Assembly: GCF_021397715.1 (NCBI RefSeq)
Contig: NZ_CP090207.1
Coordinates: forward strand, 1,922,001-1,986,000
Direction: 5' to 3'
Length of the DNA: 64,000 bases
DNA from: Pantoea agglomerans
GTDB lineage: Bacteria > Pseudomonadota > Gammaproteobacteria > Enterobacterales > Enterobacteriaceae
Shown here piece after piece: positions 18,662-27,940 of the stretch (position 1 is the first letter of the stretch; the number at the start of each line of letters is the position of its first letter). Made by a program: the position numbers and the translations under genes. The notes under the pieces are model-generated. The model saw only the letters and a list, made by a program, of their open reading frames with translations. It did not search any database and was not told where the DNA came from.

Positions 18662-18820
18662 ATGGATCGTCACCGACGTCGCTTAACCTGTTCTTTGCGC
18701 CTTCCGGCGCGTCATCTATCGCCTGCGGGCGTTTTCACCGCTTTTCCGATTGTCCCTCTGTCACGCTTTAACGCGCTGACACGCATCGGTTCACACTGTT
18801 CCTCGTTCGGGAGTCATTAA
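18662..18820 (+). CDS. 52-codon leader ORF overlapping the yoaE start
   Basis: An ATG at 18662 opens a frame of 52 codons whose TAA (18818-18820) overlaps the yoaE ATG as TAATG, the classical arrangement for translational coupling. The peptide is arginine-rich at its start ([10 protein letters not shown]) and has no clear membrane segment. No good ribosome site lies directly upstream; an AGGAG sits 22 nt before the ATG. I recall a small E. coli ORF called yoaL being described in front of yoaE, but cannot compare the sequences here. Coding is plausible, not proven. Confidence 0.42.
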   Translation: MDRHRRRLTCSLRLPARHLSPAGVFTAFPIVPLSRFNALTRIGSHCSSFGSH

Positions 18821-20391
18821 TGGAATTTCTATTCGACCCCTCAATCTGGGCGGGTTTGCTGACGCTTGTGGTACTGGAAATCGTGCTGGGTATCGATAAC
18901 CTGGTCTTTATTGCCATCCTTGCGGATAAGCTGCCGCCGAAGCAGCGTGATAAAGCACGGCTGATCGGCCTGTCGCTGGCGCTGGTGATGCGTCTGGGCC
19001 TGCTGTCGCTGATCTCCTGGATGGTGACGCTCACCACGCCCCTATTCAGCGTAGGCGATTTCAGCTTTGCCGGACGGGATTTAATCCTGCTGGCGGGGGG
19101 GCTGTTCCTGCTGTTTAAGGCGACGATGGAGTTGCATGAAAGGCTGGAGAACCGCCAGCTCGACGGTTCGGGTAATCGGGGTTATGCCAGTTTCTGGGCC
19201 GTGGTGACGCAGATTGTGGTGCTGGATGCGGTATTCTCGCTGGATGCGGTGATAACCGCCGTGGGTATGGTGAACCATCTGCCGGTGATGATGACCGCCG
19301 TGGTGATCGCCATGGGTGTGATGCTGCTGGCTTCTAAGCCGTTAACCAACTTTGTGAATGCCCATCCGACCGTGGTGGTGCTCTGCCTGAGCTTCCTGCT
19401 GATGATTGGCCTGTCACTGGTGGCAGAAGGCTTTGGTTTCCATATTCCTAAAGGTTACCTCTATGCGGCGATTGGCTTCTCGATCCTGATTGAGCTGTTT
19501 AACCAGATTGCCCGCCGGAACTTTATTCGCCATCAGTCGCATCGGCCGATGCGTGAACGAACCGCAGAGGCGATTCTGCGGCTGATGGGCGGTCGCAATC
19601 GTGCCCAGACGGCGAGCAGCAGCAGTAACGATGAATCCGCGCTCACCGAAGCGATGCCGCAGGAAGCGTTTAAAGATGAAGAGCGCTATATGATTAACGG
19701 TGTGCTGACGCTGGCGTCCCGTTCGATTCGCAGCATCATGACGCCGCGCGGTGAGATCTCCTGGGTGGATGCTAATCGTCCGGTGGATGAGATCCGTATT
19801 CAGCTGCTGGATACGCCGCACAGCCTGTTCCCGGTCTGTCGCGGTGAGCTGGATGAAATTGTAGGTGTGGTGCGGGCCAAAGAGCTGCTGGTGGCGCTGG
19901 AGCACGGCGTCGATGTGGCGACCTTTGCCGCCAATACGCCGACCATCGTGGTGCCGGAAACGCTGGACCCGATCAACCTGCTGGGCGTACTGCGCCGGGC
20001 CAAAGGCAGTTTTGTGATTGTGACCAACGAGTTTGGCGTGGTGCAGGGCCTGATTACGCCGCTGGACGTGCTGGAAGCGATTGCCGGTGAATTTCCGGAT
20101 GAGGATGAAACGCCGGATATCATCGCCGATGGCGACGGCTGGTTAGTCAAAGGCGGCACCGATTTGCACTCGCTGCAACAGTTGCTCGACTTCCACGAAC
20201 TGGTCGATCCGGATGAAGATCACGCCTCGCTGGCGGGCCTGCTGATTGCTCAGAAAGGGCAGTTACCGCAGCCAGGCGACGTCATCGATATCACGCCGCT
20301 GCACTTCCGGATTATCGAAGCGACCGACTACCGTATCGATCTGGTGCGGGTCACCAAAGATCAGCCGCTGGATGAAGAGGAAGAGCGTTAA
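18820..20391 (+). CDS. yoaE: YoaE, TerC-family membrane protein with CBS and CorC_HlyC domains
   Basis: An inner-membrane protein of 523 residues. The N-terminal TerC domain has about seven helices (1-230) with acidic intramembrane motifs [13 protein letters not shown] and [15 protein letters not shown] charged linker (about 240-285) is followed by two CBS domains (about 290-420, [13 protein letters not shown] and [17 protein letters not shown]) and a C-terminal CorC_HlyC domain (about 430-515). TerC relatives export metal ions such as manganese; the substrate of YoaE is not established. GGGAG precedes ATG 18820. It is divergent from manX, as in E. coli, and overlaps the upstream leader ORF. 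Confidence 0.93.
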   Translation: MEFLFDPSIWAGLLTLVVLEIVLGIDNLVFIAILADKLPPKQRDKARLIGLSLALVMRLGLLSLISWMVTLTTPLFSVGDFSFAGRDLILLAGGLFLLFKATMELHERLENRQLDGSGNRGYASFWAVVTQIVVLDAVFSLDAVITAVGMVNHLPVMMTAVVIAMGVMLLASKPLTNFVNAHPTVVVLCLSFLLMIGLSLVAEGFGFHIPKGYLYAAIGFSILIELFNQIARRNFIRHQSHRPMRERTAEAILRLMGGRNRAQTASSSSNDESALTEAMPQEAFKDEERYMINGVLTLASRSIRSIMTPRGEISWVDANRPVDEIRIQLLDTPHSLFPVCRGELDEIVGVVRAKELLVALEHGVDVATFAANTPTIVVPETLDPINLLGVLRRAKGSFVIVTNEFGVVQGLITPLDVLEAIAGEFPDEDETPDIIADGDGWLVKGGTDLHSLQQLLDFHELVDPDEDHASLAGLLIAQKGQLPQPGDVIDITPLHFRIIEATDYRIDLVRVTKDQPLDEEEER

Positions 20392-20457
20392 GGCGACAGG
20401 CGCTGAGGTATTACCGCAAGCGCCGTTAGGGTAACGTCAGCTCGCTTCAATCTGGTC

Positions 20458-20486
20458 AGCCGCTGCAGGGATGCAGCGGCTTTTTT
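20458..20486 (+). terminator. Terminator after yoaE
   Basis: Perfect stem AGCCGCTGCA/TGCAGCGGCT with loop GGGA, followed by six T. Confidence 0.92.
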
Positions 20487-20533
20487 ATTTTATCTACAGT
20501 CTGACTCGGGGCAGGCGGGTTGCGCCGCTGCCG

Positions 20534-22105
20534 TCAGACGGATAACGGTTCAACGTCTGGCTGGTGCCTGGCCAGCCAGCCGGGAAAATCACCGATCGGC
20601 ATCGGGCGGGCGTAGTAGTAGCCCTGCAGATGATCGACGCCGCGCTCGCGCAGATAGGCGGCCTGTTCTGCGGTCTCGACCCCTTCCGCGACCAGACTGA
20701 TATTCAGGCGCTGCGCCAGAGAAATCACCATATCGGTCACGGTGGCGTTAATCGCGTCGGTGCCGATAGCGGCGGTAAAGATTTTGTCGATCTTCAGCAC
20801 GTCGGGCTTCAGGTCCTTGAGGTAGGAGAGCGAGCTGTGGCCGGTGCCGAAGTCATCAATCGCCAGCCGCACGCCAATCTCATGCAGCTGCGCAATAACC
20901 GATTGATCGACCACCGGCAGGGCATCCCGTTCGGTTAATTCAACCACCAGTTTCGGTATCGGATTAGCTGGCCACCACAGGTTTTGCAGATCCTGCAGGA
21001 TGGCGCGATCGCGAAAATGACTGGCCGCCACGTTAATCGCGATGTGGAAACCCGGGCAGTTGGGCAGATGGGGCAACTGCTTCACCACCTCATTCAGCAC
21101 AAAACGGGTGAGCGGCTTAATCAGGTTCTGTCGTTCTGCGAGCGGAATAAAGACATCAGGCGCGATCCAGCCCTGACGGGCATTATGCCAGCGCAGCAGT
21201 AACTCAATGCCGTCACACTCACCGCTTCTGGCGTTAATCAGCGGCTGGCAATAGACCATGAACTCATTGGCGGTGATGCCATAGCTGATTTGCCAGCTCA
21301 GACTCATGCGATTGGCGGTGGCCAGCCAGACGATATACCCCATCAGCAGGCTAAGCAGCAGCGCCAGCGGCAGCTGCGACGGCAGCGTGTGCAGTGCCAG
21401 CCGGGTCGGTGAAGGACCATACAGCGTCAGGGAATAAGGGTAGCGTAGCGAGGCCTGGTTATAGGTCACCTCATCTTCGGACGGCTGCGTCGGTTCAATC
21501 AGCGGATTGCCATATTCCAGACTCTCTCCGTTAACGTTGAAGACGGCGCGCTCCACCCACGGCAACTGCGGCTCCAGCAGATAATTACTCATCATTTCGA
21601 TGTTAACCACCTGCAAAATACCCGAGCGATTATCCAGGCTTCTCGGCGTCCACAGCAATAGTATTGGCGAACCCTTTAATAAATAATTATCCGTGGCAAG
21701 CGTCATCCGCTGGCCGTTAAAGGCCAGATCCGGATAGGTGTCGCTAAACGGAATGGCTCGCGGGCCAAAGATGCTGGAACAGTAAATCGTGTCATTATCG
21801 ACCAGCAGCATGGCGCGCACCGTCTGCAACGCCGATATTTTCTCAATCAGCGGGAAGCGCACGTCCCGACAGGGTACACCCACCAGCCCGAGCGTGTTAT
21901 TGGCAGAGACATCAAGCGGTGAGAACATCCGGTCAAAACGCAGAATGGCTTTATCGGCGAAATCCATCGCCTGCTGCTCAATTCGCGACTTCTCTTCTAT
22001 ATAACGAAATGCCAGCGTCAGAATCAGCACCACGGTGGCGATTGCCAGCGCAATCAGCAAACGCTTACGTCTGAATTGTCCAACAAATTGCTGGGCCATG
22101 AGCAT
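20534..22105 (-). CDS. pdeD: CSS-motif EAL-domain c-di-GMP phosphodiesterase (YoaD/PdeD-like)
   Basis: Predicted inner-membrane phosphodiesterase that cleaves cyclic di-GMP. Two membrane helices (about 16-34 and 250-265) flank a periplasmic CSS domain with the redox motif YCSSIFG. The cytoplasmic EAL domain has ELLLRW (ELL in place of EAL), NVAASHFRD, ELTERDAL, IDDFGTGHSSLSYL, DVLKIDK and AEGVETAEQ, so the metal and catalytic residues look complete. ATG 22105 is chosen because AGGTGG lies six bases upstream, giving 523 residues (532 in E. coli). It converges on yoaE, the same neighbour as in E. coli. Confidence 0.9.
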   Translation of the reverse strand: MLMAQQFVGQFRRKRLLIALAIATVVLILTLAFRYIEEKSRIEQQAMDFADKAILRFDRMFSPLDVSANNTLGLVGVPCRDVRFPLIEKISALQTVRAMLLVDNDTIYCSSIFGPRAIPFSDTYPDLAFNGQRMTLATDNYLLKGSPILLLWTPRSLDNRSGILQVVNIEMMSNYLLEPQLPWVERAVFNVNGESLEYGNPLIEPTQPSEDEVTYNQASLRYPYSLTLYGPSPTRLALHTLPSQLPLALLLSLLMGYIVWLATANRMSLSWQISYGITANEFMVYCQPLINARSGECDGIELLLRWHNARQGWIAPDVFIPLAERQNLIKPLTRFVLNEVVKQLPHLPNCPGFHIAINVAASHFRDRAILQDLQNLWWPANPIPKLVVELTERDALPVVDQSVIAQLHEIGVRLAIDDFGTGHSSLSYLKDLKPDVLKIDKIFTAAIGTDAINATVTDMVISLAQRLNISLVAEGVETAEQAAYLRERGVDHLQGYYYARPMPIGDFPGWLARHQPDVEPLSV

Positions 22106-22216
22106 CAGTAACCACCTTCCCAAAAAACCAGAAAAAAGCCAAAAATAACGGGGTTGTTATCGGCACGGCCTAATCAACATTGAGGCCGGAAAGCAGAAAA
22201 GCGGGTCTGAAATGTT

Positions 22217-22237
22217 GCGCGACCAGGACGGTCGCGC
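22217..22237. repeat. Hairpin downstream of sdaA
   Basis: Perfect arms GCGCGACC (22217-22224) and GGTCGCGC (22230-22237) with loop AGGAC. On the minus strand it follows the sdaA stop by about 95 bp and is trailed by only a weak T stretch, so it is at best a weak terminator. Confidence 0.4.
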
Positions 22238-22330
22238 GGAAATCACTCTACCGGTTTAGGCTGCGCTGAGATAGCGCAGGATGCGGATTTTATTACAGTT
22301 GCACAATAATTAAACAGTGAAACGTTTCGC

Positions 22331-23695
22331 TTAATCGCATTGCACTTTAATTGCCAGACCGCCGCGTGACGTTTCACGGTATTTGGCGTTCATGTCTTTG
22401 CCGGTTTCATACATGGTTTCGATCACCTTATCCAGCGAGACGCGCGGTTCACTGGTGCGGCGCAGGGCCATGCGTGCGGCGTTAATCGCTTTAACCGAGG
22501 CGATCGCGTTACGCTCAATGCACGGGACCTGCACCTGGCCCGCGACCGGATCACAGGTCAGACCCAGGTTATGTTCCATGCCGATCTCCGCAGCCACGCA
22601 GACCTGCTCCGGGCTGCCGCCCAGCAGTTCCGCCAGACCGGCAGCCGCCATCGAACAGGCGACACCCACTTCGCCCTGGCAACCCACTTCCGCACCAGAG
22701 ATTGAGGCATTCATTTTATACAGCACGCCAATGGCGCCAGATGCGAGGAAGTAGCGCAGGAAAATATCGGGCGTGACCGGCTCAATAAAGTGATCGTAAT
22801 AGGCGAGGACCGCCGGCACGATACCGCAGGCGCCATTGGTCGGCGCGGTGACCACCCGGCCACCGGCCGCATTCTCTTCATTCACCGCCAGCGCGAACAT
22901 ATTGATCCAGTCGATAACGATCATCGGATCGTTAGAGTGCTTAGAGGAGGAGATCAGCAAGCGACGCAAAGAGGCAGCACGACGCGGCACGCGCAGCGGA
23001 CCAGGCAGCACGCCTTCGGTATTCAGACCGCGATCGATACAGGCCTGCATGGTCTGCCAGATGGTGGCGAAGTAGGCGTGGATCTCGTCGCGGCTGTGCA
23101 GCGCCAGTTCATTTTTCATCACCAGCCCGGATAACGACAGCCCGGTTTCGCGGCAGTGCGCCAGCAGATCTTTGGCGGAGTGAAACGGCCAGGGAACCGA
23201 GACTTCATCCAGCGCCGACTGCCCGAAATGCTCCTCATCGACGATAAAACCGCCGCCCACCGAGTAGTAGGTTTTCGACAGAATCAGCAGGTCACCGGCG
23301 AAGGCCAGCAGGCGCAGACCGTTTTCATGCAGTGAGAGGTTTTCGCTGCGGAACACCATGCCGCCCTCGCGCGGGAAATCAACCTCATGCGGCCCTTTGG
23401 CCAGCAGCAGACGTTCGCGCTCTGCGACATCTTTAATAAAAGCGGGGATGGCATCAATATCGACGGTGTCAGGGGATTCACCCGCCAGACCCATAATAAT
23501 GGCGATATCTGTATGGTGGCCTTTACCGGTCAGCGACAGCGAGCCGTAAACATCCACCGCAATGCGCGTCACCTCCTGCAGCTTTCCCTGTTCGGATAAC
23601 AAATCCACAAACTGCTTTCCCGCTTTCATCGGGCCGACAGTGTGAGAACTTGATGGGCCAATACCCACTTTGAACATGTCGAAAACACTAATCAC
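22331..23695 (-). CDS. sdaA: L-serine dehydratase SdaA (4Fe-4S type)
   Basis: Converts L-serine to pyruvate and ammonia using an oxygen-labile iron-sulfur cluster. Starting at GTG 23695 the protein is 454 residues, exactly as in E. coli, with GAGGAG eight bases upstream; the other GTG at 23704 sits too close to that site. The beta domain begins ISVFDMFKVGIGPSSSHTVGPMKAGKQF. The alpha domain contains NDPMIVIDWINMFALAVNEENAAGGRVVTAPTNGACG and GAEVGCQGEVGVACSMAAAGLAELLGGSP. The C-terminus REAT-like tail is RETSRGGLAIKVQCD, whose terminal Cys region can occupy the active site in this family. It follows pabB-nudL on the same strand. Confidence 0.97.
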   Translation of the reverse strand: MISVFDMFKVGIGPSSSHTVGPMKAGKQFVDLLSEQGKLQEVTRIAVDVYGSLSLTGKGHHTDIAIIMGLAGESPDTVDIDAIPAFIKDVAERERLLLAKGPHEVDFPREGGMVFRSENLSLHENGLRLLAFAGDLLILSKTYYSVGGGFIVDEEHFGQSALDEVSVPWPFHSAKDLLAHCRETGLSLSGLVMKNELALHSRDEIHAYFATIWQTMQACIDRGLNTEGVLPGPLRVPRRAASLRRLLISSSKHSNDPMIVIDWINMFALAVNEENAAGGRVVTAPTNGACGIVPAVLAYYDHFIEPVTPDIFLRYFLASGAIGVLYKMNASISGAEVGCQGEVGVACSMAAAGLAELLGGSPEQVCVAAEIGMEHNLGLTCDPVAGQVQVPCIERNAIASVKAINAARMALRRTSEPRVSLDKVIETMYETGKDMNAKYRETSRGGLAIKVQCD

Positions 23696-23882
23696 AGGTG
23701 ACACTCCTCACAAATTATTCTCAGTCTGCCGGGGCAGTTTATGGCGCTAATAGTAATAGTCATGCCGGGGAAAAGAGCAGCTTTTCGCATGAAATAAACT
23801 TATTAAAAGCGATAGAAAAAATTATAGCGCGGCCAGCGGCTCAGCAGGCCGGAATCGGGCAGGTAAAGGGCGAAAGTGAGCG

Positions 23883-24446
23883 TCAGAACGCAATTTGCTC
23901 GCTCAGCGAACGGATAATGCCGGCGGTCATGCCCCAGACCAGATAATCCTGGTAGCGGGAGAGCCAGACCGGATGACGTACGCCCGCCCGGTGGACCTCC
24001 AGCGCGCTGTAGCGGCTGAGCCGTAAGGCTTCGGCCAGCGGCATTTCAAAGGCGCTTCGCACTTCATCCGGATTGATCTGCAGCCGGAGATCGGGCGGGA
24101 TGATCCCCAGCACCGGCGTGACCTGAAAGCCGGTACTGCTGGTGACGGCAGGCAGCGTACCCAACACTTCGACCTGCTGCGGGTCGATACCCACTTCCTC
24201 CTGGGCTTCCCGCAGGGCGGTGGCGATCAGCGAGGCGTCGGACTTATCCTGCATACCACCAGGAAACGCGACCTGGCCAGCATGTTTGCGCAGCGCATGG
24301 GAGCGTTGCGTCAATAACAGGCCAGGTTCAGGCCGCGCCACAATTGGTACCAGCACGGCGGCGTGCCGTCCGGCAAGGCGTTGTGTATTATGTTGCGGCG
24401 GCTGCAACAGGAAACGGCTGCGAAACGTGTCAAGCGTCAGCGCCAT
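23883..24446 (-). CDS. nudL: Nudix hydrolase NudL (CoA pyrophosphatase family)
   Basis: A 187-residue Nudix protein of the subgroup predicted to hydrolyse CoA and its derivatives. The subgroup signature [21 protein letters not shown] is followed by the Nudix helix ending REAQEEVGI, and the C-terminus has [15 protein letters not shown]. The ATG directly abuts the pabB stop (TGA-ATG), so translation is probably coupled to pabB as in E. coli. Activity on CoA is inferred from family membership. Confidence 0.93.
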   Translation of the reverse strand: MALTLDTFRSRFLLQPPQHNTQRLAGRHAAVLVPIVARPEPGLLLTQRSHALRKHAGQVAFPGGMQDKSDASLIATALREAQEEVGIDPQQVEVLGTLPAVTSSTGFQVTPVLGIIPPDLRLQINPDEVRSAFEMPLAEALRLSRYSALEVHRAGVRHPVWLSRYQDYLVWGMTAGIIRSLSEQIAF

Positions 24447-25805
24447 TCAGACCCCCTGAGCCAGCGCCGGCAGAATGCGGCTCACTTTATCCAGCGTCTC
24501 CTGATATTCCGCTTCCGGTTGGCTGTCGGCGACGATGCCACCGCCCGCCGCGCAGTAAAGTTGCTGGCCTTCAGCAATCAGCGTACGGATGGTGATGCTG
24601 GTGTCCATGCGGCCGCACAGGCTGAGATAGCCAATACTGCCGCACCAGGCATTCCGACGATGCGGTTCCAGCTCATCGATAATTTCCATCGCCCGGATTT
24701 TCGGTGCGCCGGTGATGGAGCCACCGGGGAAACAGGCGCGCAGCAGATCGGTCGCCTGCAATGTGTCCGGCAGTTGCGCCCGCACCGTACTGACCAGATG
24801 GTGTACGGCTGGAAAGGGTTCAACTACAAACAGTTCCGGCACGCTGACGGAGCCCGGCACGGCCACACGGCCAATGTCGTTGCGCAGCAGATCGACGATC
24901 ATCAGATTTTCGGCCCGATCTTTCTCTGCATTTTGCAGCGCGTCGGCCTGTTGCCGATCGGCGACGGGATCGGCACAGCGTGGACGGGTGCCTTTGATCG
25001 GTCGGGTTTCGATCTGTTTTTCATTCAGCGACAGAAAGCGCTCCGGCGACAGGCTGAGGATCACGCTTTGCGGCAGACGCAGGAAGGCGCTGAACGGTGC
25101 GCGATTGGCGCGGTTCAGCGCACAAAATGCCTGCCATTCATCGCCCTGATAACCGGCCTGAAAACGCTGGGCCAGATTGACCTGATAACAGTCGCCCGCC
25201 TGGATATAGGCCTGAACAGCGGAAAAACACGCGGCGTAGGCGGCGTAATCCAGGTTGGATTGCCAGCGGCTGGTCAGGCTGAACGGGACGGCGTCACGCT
25301 CAGGCCACTGCGCCAGCCAGGCGGCACGGGCCTCGATATCCTGCAAGGCCAGCAGCGTCAGCGTCTGACGATGGTGATCGGCGATTAATGCCCAGTCATA
25401 AATGCCCACCGCCATATCCGGGGTAGTGAGATCGGCCTGCGCCTGCTGCGGCAACTGCTCAAACCGGCGGCCCAGATCGTAGCCGAACAGGCCCAGCGCG
25501 CCTCCCTGAAACGGCAGGGTCGCATTGGCAACGGGCGTCACACCTAGCGCATCGCACTGCTGCTGAAGCAGCAACAGCGGATCTTCGCGGGACTCAATTG
25601 TGCCGCTGGCATCGGTAATCTGCGTGATGTCGCCCCGGGTCACCAGCGTGGCGCGGGGATCGGCGGTAAGAATGTCAAACCGGTTGTCGCTGTGGTCGGC
25701 ATTGGCAGAAGAGAGCAGCATGGCCCACGGCTGATCGGCAATCGGGGCAAAACGCTGATTGAGCGCATCCGGGGTATAATCAAGGCTGAGGGTTTTAACA
25801 ATCAT
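24447..25805 (-). CDS. pabB: Aminodeoxychorismate synthase component I, PabB
   Basis: PabB converts chorismate to 4-amino-4-deoxychorismate with ammonia from PabA, for folate synthesis. The protein has 452 residues (453 in E. coli). The N-terminal part (1-150) includes GGALGLFGYDLGRRFE. The chorismate-binding core contains YIQAGDCYQVNLAQRF, the catalytic lysine in RPIKGTRPR, ENLMIVDLLRNDIGRV, FPGGSITGAPKIRAMEIIDELE and GGGIVADSQPEAEYQETLDK. The first gene of pabB-nudL, divergent from yoaH. Confidence 0.97.
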   Translation of the reverse strand: MIVKTLSLDYTPDALNQRFAPIADQPWAMLLSSANADHSDNRFDILTADPRATLVTRGDITQITDASGTIESREDPLLLLQQQCDALGVTPVANATLPFQGGALGLFGYDLGRRFEQLPQQAQADLTTPDMAVGIYDWALIADHHRQTLTLLALQDIEARAAWLAQWPERDAVPFSLTSRWQSNLDYAAYAACFSAVQAYIQAGDCYQVNLAQRFQAGYQGDEWQAFCALNRANRAPFSAFLRLPQSVILSLSPERFLSLNEKQIETRPIKGTRPRCADPVADRQQADALQNAEKDRAENLMIVDLLRNDIGRVAVPGSVSVPELFVVEPFPAVHHLVSTVRAQLPDTLQATDLLRACFPGGSITGAPKIRAMEIIDELEPHRRNAWCGSIGYLSLCGRMDTSITIRTLIAEGQQLYCAAGGGIVADSQPEAEYQETLDKVSRILPALAQGV

Positions 25806-25915
25806 CAGGCAGACAAATCAGCAAGCAAAGAGGTCGCCAGACTGCCATATTTTTTCCCGACTGGCACCTGTTTGTTCCGCGTGTGATAATCGCTGCCCCA
25901 AAGCAGGAGTGAAAC

Positions 25916-26113
25916 ATGTTTAAAGGATTACCGGCTCTCTCTCATGAGCAACAGCAACAGGCCGTCGAACGCATTCAGGAACTGATGGCGGGAGGCCTGT
26001 CGAGCGGCGAAGCGATCGCCCAGGTGGCTCAGGAAATTCGACAAAACCATAAAGGTGAACAGGTCCGGGCGATGTTCGACGACGAAGACGAAGACGAAGA
26101 CGAGGAAGAATAA
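25916..26113 (+). CDS. yoaH: YoaH (UPF0181) small acidic protein
   Basis: A 65-residue cytoplasmic protein of unknown function. The N-terminal 45 residues ([25 protein letters not shown]...) match the UPF0181 family; the tail is an uninterrupted acidic run ([11 protein letters not shown]) encoded by GACGAAGAC repeats. AGGAG precedes ATG 25916. It is divergent from pabB and convergent with yoaB, the E. coli order. Confidence 0.92.
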   Translation: MFKGLPALSHEQQQQAVERIQELMAGGLSSGEAIAQVAQEIRQNHKGEQVRAMFDDEDEDEDEEE

Positions 26114-26125
26114 CGCCCGGCGAGC

Positions 26126-26470
26126 TTAGCGTGCGGCGATAATCTTTATTTCGATTTTATATTTCGGGTTCATTAAACCTGCCTGAACCGTGCAGCGTAC
26201 TGGCGCGTTATCCGGGGAAACCCAGGCGTCCCAGGCGCGGTTCATTGCGGGCAGGTCCGCTTTGTCCACCAGAAACAGGGTGGCGTCCAGTATCTTACTC
26301 TTATCGCTGCCCAGTCGCGTCAGCAGGGCATCAATCACCGCCAGCGCATTGGCTGTCTGCGCTTCAGCATCAGCATCCAGATTTTCCGGCACGCTGGTGT
26401 AATAGATAGTGTCGTTGTGAATCACAGCTTCGGACATACGATGTTCCGGATCGATGCGGGTAATACTCAT
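26126..26470 (-). CDS. yoaB: RidA/YjgF-family protein YoaB
   Basis: A 114-residue member of the RidA superfamily; RidA itself hydrolyses reactive enamine/imine intermediates made by PLP enzymes, but the activity of the YoaB branch is unproven. Family positions are seen in YYTSVPENLDADAEAQTANALAVIDALL and APVRCTVQAGLMNPKYKIEIKIIAA. The arginine of PVRCTV corresponds to the residue needed for RidA activity. GGGAG precedes ATG 26470; a longer in-frame start at 26509 is unlikely. Confidence 0.92.
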   Translation of the reverse strand: MSITRIDPEHRMSEAVIHNDTIYYTSVPENLDADAEAQTANALAVIDALLTRLGSDKSKILDATLFLVDKADLPAMNRAWDAWVSPDNAPVRCTVQAGLMNPKYKIEIKIIAAR

Positions 26471-26536
26471 CTTTTTCTCCCTGGTTTGATGGGCATTAGC
26501 CTGGCACATTCCTTATGCTGCTGTCATCTCTTCGCC

Positions 26537-26896
26537 TCACAGGCAGCGCCTGACGATAGCCTGCCGGTCAGCCATTACCTGAGGCGCCATATTGAAGGTG
26601 GTGAAAAATTTCACCTCCGCACCCTGTGGCTGTGGCGTCACATCGGCAAAGATCGAATCTTCCCAGGTCAGGATGGTGATCTGTTCACCCTGCGGCTGAG
26701 TATGCGTGGTGTTATCTCTGGCGATGACCTCGGTGGTGGACCAGCCGCGATAAATACAGTCGCTGAGCTGTGGCACCGTGCGGGCGCTTTGTCCCTGGAA
26801 TAGCGGCTGATTCAGCCGGGCTTGTTCCGGTGTCGGCGCCTGACAACCACAAATCAGCAGGACGCCGAAAAGAGAACCGATGCGGAAATGAGTCAT
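26537..26896 (-). CDS. Putative small lipoprotein of unknown function
   Basis: A 119-residue predicted lipoprotein that I do not recognise. The start MTHFRIGSLFGVLLICGCQAP is a lipoprotein signal with the acylated Cys probably in ICGC (residue 18). The mature part has two further cysteines (SDCIYRGWS and a C-terminal RRCL) that may form a disulfide. A strong GGAGG precedes ATG 26896. It lies 66 bp upstream of yoaB on the same strand and could be cotranscribed. The residue after Cys is Gln, which would favour outer-membrane sorting. Confidence 0.7.
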   Translation of the reverse strand: MTHFRIGSLFGVLLICGCQAPTPEQARLNQPLFQGQSARTVPQLSDCIYRGWSTTEVIARDNTTHTQPQGEQITILTWEDSIFADVTPQPQGAEVKFFTTFNMAPQVMADRQAIVRRCL

Positions 26897-27179
26897 AACG
26901 TTCCTCCGCCTGAGACAGGCAGTGCGGTAGAGGCGGTCTGCAGGAATCTGCCGACGGCGCATCACCTTACCGGCGCGCAGGCGAAAGGTAAGCTGATGTC
27001 ATGATTATAATCTGTGCACTTATTTCCTCGCTGCAATCCCTCGCATTTGGTAGCTGCATCACACTGTCTGGCGCAGTGAAGGGCGCAGACCCGTGCCGCG
27101 TTCAACAGAAGGGGCGCACCCGGCACGGAAAAATGATATAAATCAGCCGTAAATGGCGCCACAGGATGAGGATCAAAGC

Positions 27180-27347
27180 ATGGCGAATACGCAGTATCTT
27201 TTTTGGGTCATGGCAGGCGCGCTGACGCTGCTGTTTATTGTGGTCTCAGCCTTTGTCGGGTTGTCGCGTGGCGCAAAGCAGGGCTTCATTACCTTTGCCG
27301 TGCTGTTTGTTCTGATGCTGGCCGGGGCATTGTATATTCATCATTAG
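27180..27347 (+). CDS. Putative 55-residue membrane protein
   Basis: A short frame with two hydrophobic segments, LFWVMAGALTLLFIVVSAFV (about 7-26) and FITFAVLFVLMLAGALYI (about 36-53), joined by the basic loop GLSRGAKQG, so a two-helix inner-membrane hairpin. GAGGAT lies eight bases before the ATG. I do not recognise the family. No E. coli counterpart is known to me at this position. Confidence 0.6.
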   Translation: MANTQYLFWVMAGALTLLFIVVSAFVGLSRGAKQGFITFAVLFVLMLAGALYIHH

Positions 27348-27435
27348 CGGTAATGGCCGCCGGTTTATTTCCGCTTAGCTCACAGTTCCAGCCAAAAACG
27401 GGCGGGAGAAGGTGCCGGTTAACTATGCTGAGATC

Positions 27436-27455
27436 AAATAGCAGCACTGCTATTT
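27436..27455. repeat. Perfect 20-bp inverted repeat upstream of the acidic small ORF
   Basis: AAATAGCAGCACTGCTATTT: 9-bp arms around a central CA. It lies 16 bp before the start codon of the 37-residue ORF. It could be an operator for a dimeric regulator or an RNA hairpin just ahead of the ribosome site. Confidence 0.5.
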
Positions 27456-27471
27456 ATCACCGGAGGTAATT

Positions 27472-27585
27472 ATGTCTGAACGTCCTGATTACGATGAACC
27501 GCTGCCAGATGACGCTGAAATCTATCCGGAAGATGAAGAAGAGGATGAGGAGCCCGGCCAGGACCCGTTAGAAAAAGATATTTAA
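27472..27585 (+). CDS. Very acidic 37-residue ORF
   Basis: ATG 27472 is preceded by CGGAGG at ideal spacing and opens 37 codons ending TAA. The peptide starts MSERPDYDEPLPDDAEIYPE and continues with an acidic stretch EDEEEDEEPG; almost half the residues are Asp or Glu. No signal or membrane segment is visible. The strong ribosome site, the palindrome just upstream and a terminator about 80 bp downstream make it look like a small transcription unit. I do not recognise the product. Confidence 0.55.
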   Translation: MSERPDYDEPLPDDAEIYPEDEEEDEEPGQDPLEKDI

Positions 27586-27663
27586 TCGGCCCTGTTCGCC
27601 CGACGTTGCATAACTAGCCTGATCCGCGGGCAGTAGATGCAACAACATCAATGCGTTATCCCG

Positions 27664-27695
27664 ACAAAACCGCCGCCGAGGCGGTTTTGTTGTTT
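27664..27695 (+). terminator. Terminator after the acidic small ORF
   Basis: Stem ACAAAACCGCC/GGCGGTTTTGT with loop GCCGA, followed by TGTTT. The remaining sequence up to 27940 holds the carbonic anhydrase promoter region; I see no other gene in it. Confidence 0.75.
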
Positions 27696-27940
27696 CTGCT
27701 GATCCGCCGGTAGCCAGCTGGCTCAATGAACCGTTAAGGGCGCGTCACTCTCATCCCGGCAGGGTAGCCAGCCTGTTTATTAGCGCCGACATTGTTAACA
27801 AAAATTATCTTTAATGCGCATTCGGGACCGACTATATCGGCTGAAACCGGCTCTGCCTCCGCTATTCGCTTGCCGTCTCAAAGTTAACAGGAATATCATT
27901 TTTCGCTCCGGCATTAAGACGATAAAACAGGGATTAAGAA

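Noticed and set aside
24363-25388. 341-codon open frame on the plus strand inside pabB
   Set aside because: It is antisense to a clearly conserved pabB, has no recognisable domain and arises from GC-rich third positions of the real gene.
26079-26112. Tandem GACGAAGAC repeats, considered as a repeat array
   Set aside because: They encode the acidic tail of YoaH in frame; there is no spacer structure, so this is not a CRISPR or regulatory array.
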